The notes beneath the pieces are model-generated. The model made no database searches. It was not told where the DNA came from and saw nothing but the letters and a program-made list of their open reading frames with translations. A program made the translations under genes and the position numbers. This document shows positions 60,735 through 64,000 of a DNA stretch of 64,000 nt, one piece after another; the first letter of the stretch is position 1; the number at the start of each line of letters is the position of its first letter. This DNA comes from Calditrichota bacterium (lineage in GTDB: Bacteria > Zhuqueibacterota > Zhuqueibacteria > Zhuqueibacterales > Geothermadaptataceae): the NCBI GenBank assembly GCA_008501765.1, contig QQUE01000020.1, forward strand, positions 62,001-126,000. Direction: 5' to 3'.

Positions 60735-62186
60735 ATGACATTCGTTTCTGAATTTGAACCCAAAATTTTGTGGAAATTTTTTGATGAAATTTTAACCATT
60801 CCACGTGGTTCAAAAAATGAAGAGAAAATTCGGCAATATGTTATTTCAATTGCTGAGAAACACAATCTCGATTATGTGCAAGACCCGATCGGGAATGTGG
60901 TGGTGCGCAAACCGGGCTCGGCCGGGCACCAAAATGCGGCTGGTGTCGTCCTGCAAGCGCATATTGATATGGTTAATGAGAAAAATTCTGATGTGGAATT
61001 TGATTTTGATACCGAAGCATTGAAGCCCCAATTGGACGGAGAATATCTCAAAGCAACGGGAACGACTTTAGGTGCTGACAATGGTATTGGTGTGGCAGCG
61101 ATGTTGGCTGTTATGAGTGATGACAGTCTCGAACACGGACCGTTGGAGTTTTTATTTACCATCGATGAAGAGACCGGATTGACCGGAGCACAGGAGCTTG
61201 GTAACGACATGCTGCAAGGGCGCCAATTACTCAACCTGGATACCGAGGAAGAAAACAGCCTTTGTGTCGGTTGTGCCGGCGGTGGTGATACACGCATAAC
61301 CGTGCCGGTAAAACGCATGACACAACCTGCGGGTACTGTTGCCATTGAACTCAAATTAACGGGTTTAAAAGGCGGTCATTCTGGCTGTGATATCCACTTA
61401 CAAAAAGGCAATGCAGTAAAATTGCTTGTTCGTGCGCTGTTCGCATGTTCAGAAGAAATGGCCTTTAACATCGCCGAAATTGCCGGTGGCGATAAACACA
61501 ATGCCATTCCGCGTGAGGCATTTGCCACCGTTGTAATCGACGCGGCTGCAAAAGCGAAATTTGTTGCAAAAATGAATGCTGAAATGGCAGCGATGGCTGA
61601 GGAATACAAATCTGTCGAGCCAGATTTTACTTTTGCAGCAGCAGAAACCACAATTTCGAACAACGTGCTCGACCTTGCCAGTTCACAAAAACTGCTCAAC
61701 TTTGCTCAGGCTTTGCCGCACGGCGTTGTCGCAATGAGCTACGATATTCCGGAGCTTGTCGATACGAGCACCAATTTGGCCAAACTTAAGCTGAGCGAAG
61801 ATTCAATTTTTGTTCTTATGAGTTCACGCAGCTCGATTTCCTCGGGAATGGACGCCATTCGTCAACAAATTCACGCGGTTGCCGGCCTTGTCGATGGAAA
61901 AATGGAAGAGTCGGATGCCTATCCCGGCTGGAAACCGAACATGGATTCCCGGTTACTTAAAGTGATGAAAGAACTTTACACCAAAGAAACCGGTATTGAG
62001 CCTGAAGTCGGCGCAATTCATGCAGGATTGGAATGCGGAATTATCGGTGCAAAATACGATGGCATGGATATGATTTCCTTCGGTCCACAAATCGAATTTC
62101 CACACAGCCCCGACGAACGTGTTAAAATTGACACTGTCGCTGCTTTCTACGACATGTTGCTAAAAACACTCAAAGAATTAGCTTGA
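60735..62186 (+). CDS. pepD: Aminoacyl-histidine dipeptidase (PepD-like, M20 family)
   Basis: A 483-residue cytosolic zinc peptidase that cleaves Xaa-His dipeptides. The opening WKFFDEILTIPRGSKNEEKI is diagnostic. The metal and catalytic motifs are VLQAHIDMVNEKN, LGADNGIGVAAMLAV and FTIDEETGLTGAQEL. The later AGGDKHNAIPREA and HAGLECGII fit PepD. A very strong ribosome-binding site (AAGGAGG) fixes the start. A terminator follows at once. The 282-bp spacer upstream shows no gene. Confidence 0.92.
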   Translation: MTFVSEFEPKILWKFFDEILTIPRGSKNEEKIRQYVISIAEKHNLDYVQDPIGNVVVRKPGSAGHQNAAGVVLQAHIDMVNEKNSDVEFDFDTEALKPQLDGEYLKATGTTLGADNGIGVAAMLAVMSDDSLEHGPLEFLFTIDEETGLTGAQELGNDMLQGRQLLNLDTEEENSLCVGCAGGGDTRITVPVKRMTQPAGTVAIELKLTGLKGGHSGCDIHLQKGNAVKLLVRALFACSEEMAFNIAEIAGGDKHNAIPREAFATVVIDAAAKAKFVAKMNAEMAAMAEEYKSVEPDFTFAAAETTISNNVLDLASSQKLLNFAQALPHGVVAMSYDIPELVDTSTNLAKLKLSEDSIFVLMSSRSSISSGMDAIRQQIHAVAGLVDGKMEESDAYPGWKPNMDSRLLKVMKELYTKETGIEPEVGAIHAGLECGIIGAKYDGMDMISFGPQIEFPHSPDERVKIDTVAAFYDMLLKTLKELA

Positions 62187-62193
62187 TTTATAT

Positions 62194-62225
62194 CCGGAGT
62201 TACTATTTTTTGTAACTCCGGTTTT
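62194..62225 (+). terminator. Terminator after pepD
   Basis: CCGGAGTTAC and GTAACTCCGG pair perfectly over ten bases around an eight-base T-rich loop. Four T residues follow. It lies seven bases after the stop codon. Confidence 0.88.
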
Positions 62226-62417
62226 CCTTTCAATCTTCTGTAACTGCTTTGCTTTTATTGTACTCCATTTAAGCCCCAGGTTTTTATCAAACTTCCAACC
62301 TTTACACAATAACTACACCAGTATTCGTATACCTGAACGAATTATTGCATATGCAGCAGAGGCCGGTATCACAGGTCAGAGAGTCGAATTCTGTCGATCG
62401 AGCCGCCATCTCTGTGT

Positions 62418-62595
62418 ACTCGTGTTTTGTCAAGTCTAAACCTGATGTATGGCTATTCGTGTTGATAATATTTATTACACAGTGCCTTTAATCAAAATCG
62501 GTGCGCTCGGAGTGCAATCCCTTCATGGATTGCAGTGCATTGCATAAAGGCAATGCACTGCAAATCTACAAATTAAGACTTGACAAAACACGAGT
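62418..62595. repeat. MITE-like element with ~20-bp inverted ends
   Basis: ACTCGTGTTTTGTCAAGTCT on the left and AGACTTGACAAAACACGAGT on the right are perfect inverted complements. The 178-bp interior contains a strong hairpin, GGATTGCAGTGCATTGC / GCAATGCACTGCAAATC, next to a GGAGTGCAATCC block. No gene lies inside. Nothing else is visible in the 62226-62776 spacer. It is a separate family from the TAACGTGAG-ended elements. Confidence 0.75.
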
Positions 62596-62776
62596 TATAA
62601 GATTCCGAATTAAGCAGGGATTCGTTTGATTTAGTTTAAAATCGAATACAAATTTTCATTCGATTTAATTTGAATATAATTATTCCTCTTACTTCGTCCG
62701 ATAACATCAATATAAATCAATGCTTTCGGGGTGGAATAAGGAGACAATAAAGAATAAAAAAAGTGAATATGTTTAG

Positions 62777-64000
62777 ATGAGTATCTTAAAATCTGCAAAA
62801 CATCAAGTCTTTCTCTCTATTGTACTCTTGTGCGGTTTAATCGTTGGAGGAACAACCGGGTATGCATTGTTGGAAGATTATTCCATTGCCGATGGATTTT
62901 ATATGACCATTATAACGATTACAACGGTTGGATATGGGGAAATTAAGCCTTTGTCAACCAGCGGGAGACTGTTTACTTCTGTGCTTATCTTGTTTGGGTT
63001 TGCTGCCATTGCATTTGTGGGCCGCACTTTTGCAGAAAGTTTTTTTGATAGAATAATGAGTTCAAATTCGGAGAAAAAGAAGATGCTGAACGAAATAGCT
63101 CAATTAGAATCACACTATATAATTTGTGGATATGGCAGAGTTGGGAATGCTGTCGCCGAAAAACTCAGGTCTTTTGGCAACAAGTTTGTTATCATTGACT
63201 CCGATCCTGAAAGTTGTAAACAATTAGAAGAAGATAATTGTTTATTTCTGGAGGGAAATGCAACCAATGATCGCACATTGTTAATGGCCGGAATAAAAAA
63301 GGCTGTTGGATTGCTTGCAATTTTACCATCAGTGGCGGATAGTTTATTTATTACTTTAACGGCCCGTGAACTAAATCCTTCATTACAAATTATCGCTCGT
63401 GTCGACAGTGCAACATCTGAAAAACGATTGATTCAAGCGGGTGCTGATATTGTTATTTCCCCATATACGAGTGCCGGCCATGGCATTGTAAATATGATGC
63501 TGGCTGCAACAGGCAAGGTTGAAATTAAAAATCAACCGGAACAAATTATACACGCTATTCCACGTTGGATAACTTTAAATAATGAGCCTGATTTGCGTGG
63601 GGCAACTCTTCAAGAATTTTCAGAAAAGAAAGGATTCAAAGTACTCGGATTGCGACGATCAGGTGAAGATTTGCTTGACCCACAGACTGAAATAAAATTA
63701 ATTACAGGGGATCAACTTTATATAGTTGAGCAGGGCAAATTGGCTCCTACGGAAAAGATTCAGCGACGGAAAAATACGCCAATTGTACTGATAGTCGATG
63801 ACAATCCTGTTATTCTAAAACTCTATGTTCGTCTATTTCGGCGTTCTGGTTTTACGCCAATTACAGCAAAAAATGGTGATGAAGCTCTAAAGATGATAAC
63901 AGAAAATAAGCCGAATGCTGCAGTAATTGATTATCAATTGGGTGGATTTTCTGGCATTGATATTTGCAATAAAGTTCGAAATGAACAGAAGAATAATGAA
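62777..64000 (+). CDS. K+ channel with RCK domain fused to a response-regulator receiver, 3' truncated
   Basis: 408 codons from the ATG at 62777 to the window edge. There are two membrane helices around a pore loop with the K+ selectivity filter TTVGYGE (residues 49-55). The RCK/TrkA-N domain follows (YIICGYGRVGNAVAEKL with GYGRVG at 118-123, then VIIDSDPESCKQL). A TrkA-C-like segment follows at ~250-325. From ~335 there is a receiver domain: PIVLIVDDNPVILKLY with the acidic pair, and VIDYQLGGFSGIDIC with phosphoacceptor Asp385. The channel alone is common; fusion to a receiver is not. The ribosome-binding site is weak. The C-terminal end is outside the window. Confidence 0.85.
   Translation, partial: MSILKSAKHQVFLSIVLLCGLIVGGTTGYALLEDYSIADGFYMTIITITTVGYGEIKPLSTSGRLFTSVLILFGFAAIAFVGRTFAESFFDRIMSSNSEKKKMLNEIAQLESHYIICGYGRVGNAVAEKLRSFGNKFVIIDSDPESCKQLEEDNCLFLEGNATNDRTLLMAGIKKAVGLLAILPSVADSLFITLTARELNPSLQIIARVDSATSEKRLIQAGADIVISPYTSAGHGIVNMMLAATGKVEIKNQPEQIIHAIPRWITLNNEPDLRGATLQEFSEKKGFKVLGLRRSGEDLLDPQTEIKLITGDQLYIVEQGKLAPTEKIQRRKNTPIVLIVDDNPVILKLYVRLFRRSGFTPITAKNGDEALKMITENKPNAAVIDYQLGGFSGIDICNKVRNEQKNNE

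Noticed and set aside
1-64000. CRISPR array or prophage
   Set aside because: I saw no set of direct repeats with regular spacers and no phage structural, integrase or terminase genes on either strand.

Overview
The window looks like a chromosomal segment of a Gram-negative bacterium of the FCB superphylum, most like the Calditrichota/KSB1 lineages. I infer this from two TonB-dependent receptors with carboxypeptidase-regulatory N-terminal domains, a DUF4249-type lipoprotein, outer-membrane barrels, an M56-TonB fusion, secreted HEAT-repeat proteins behind an ECF sigma factor, and a very large secreted protein carrying a FlgD/type-IX-sorting-like module. No rRNA, tRNA or CRISPR array was seen. 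Both ends cut genes: a secreted barrel protein at 1-212 and a K+ channel/response-regulator fusion at 62777-64000.

Layout. 1-3.6 kb: barrel fragment, small lipoprotein, an SLC12-like cation-chloride cotransporter, an intact DUF1569/DinB-like gene and a decayed second copy of its 3' end. 3.7-8.9 kb (minus strand): a lipid-export-like module of RND permease, LolA-like carrier and outer-membrane barrel, with a candidate TetR-type operator in front and a MITE-like repeat inside it. 9-17.6 kb: CoA-transferase, cyclophilin, then a plus-strand run (COG2509 FAD dehydrogenase, MFS transporter, unknown membrane protein, YcaQ-like protein, small membrane protein). 17.8-19.8 kb: an AT-rich overlapping gene pair, a ParB-like DNA-binding protein and an Mrr-like PD-(D/E)XK nuclease. 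This is the best candidate here for an undescribed defence or DNA-processing system. 19.9-24.2 kb: nucleotidyltransferase, PaiB-like flavoprotein, ArsC-like protein, a barrel protein and several repeats. 24.2-28.9 kb (minus strand): an operon of ECF sigma factor, zinc-finger anti-sigma factor and three secreted proteins, two with clear HEAT repeats. 29-34 kb: idi, trmB and a PDZ/GAF/SpoIIE phosphatase. 34.4-38.6 kb: the 1.4-kb-residue-class secreted protein. 38.8-51.1 kb: saccharopine-dehydrogenase-like protein, alkaline phosphatase, TonB-dependent receptor, mnmA, GNAT, PepSY-TM protein and Na+/solute symporter. 51.5-62.2 kb: hemerythrin, a BlaI / M56-TonB / TonB-dependent receptor / DUF4249 cluster, YheT-like hydrolase, PlsC-like acyltransferase and PepD.

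A second theme is the number of small non-coding repeats between genes. There are three ~167-bp copies of one palindromic MITE-like element (5128, 24061, 54662). Two ~199-bp elements have different bodies but the same TAACGTGAG-type ends (20886, 30601). There are two copies of a GTGCCTGGCAC-ended element, one interrupted by another repeat. An 18-bp perfect-TIR element lies in a repeat-packed spacer at 54.4-54.9 kb, and another element with ~20-bp inverted ends is at 62.4 kb. No transposase is encoded in the window, so any mobility would have to be supplied in trans.

Functional calls rest on motif recognition by eye. No database search was run.
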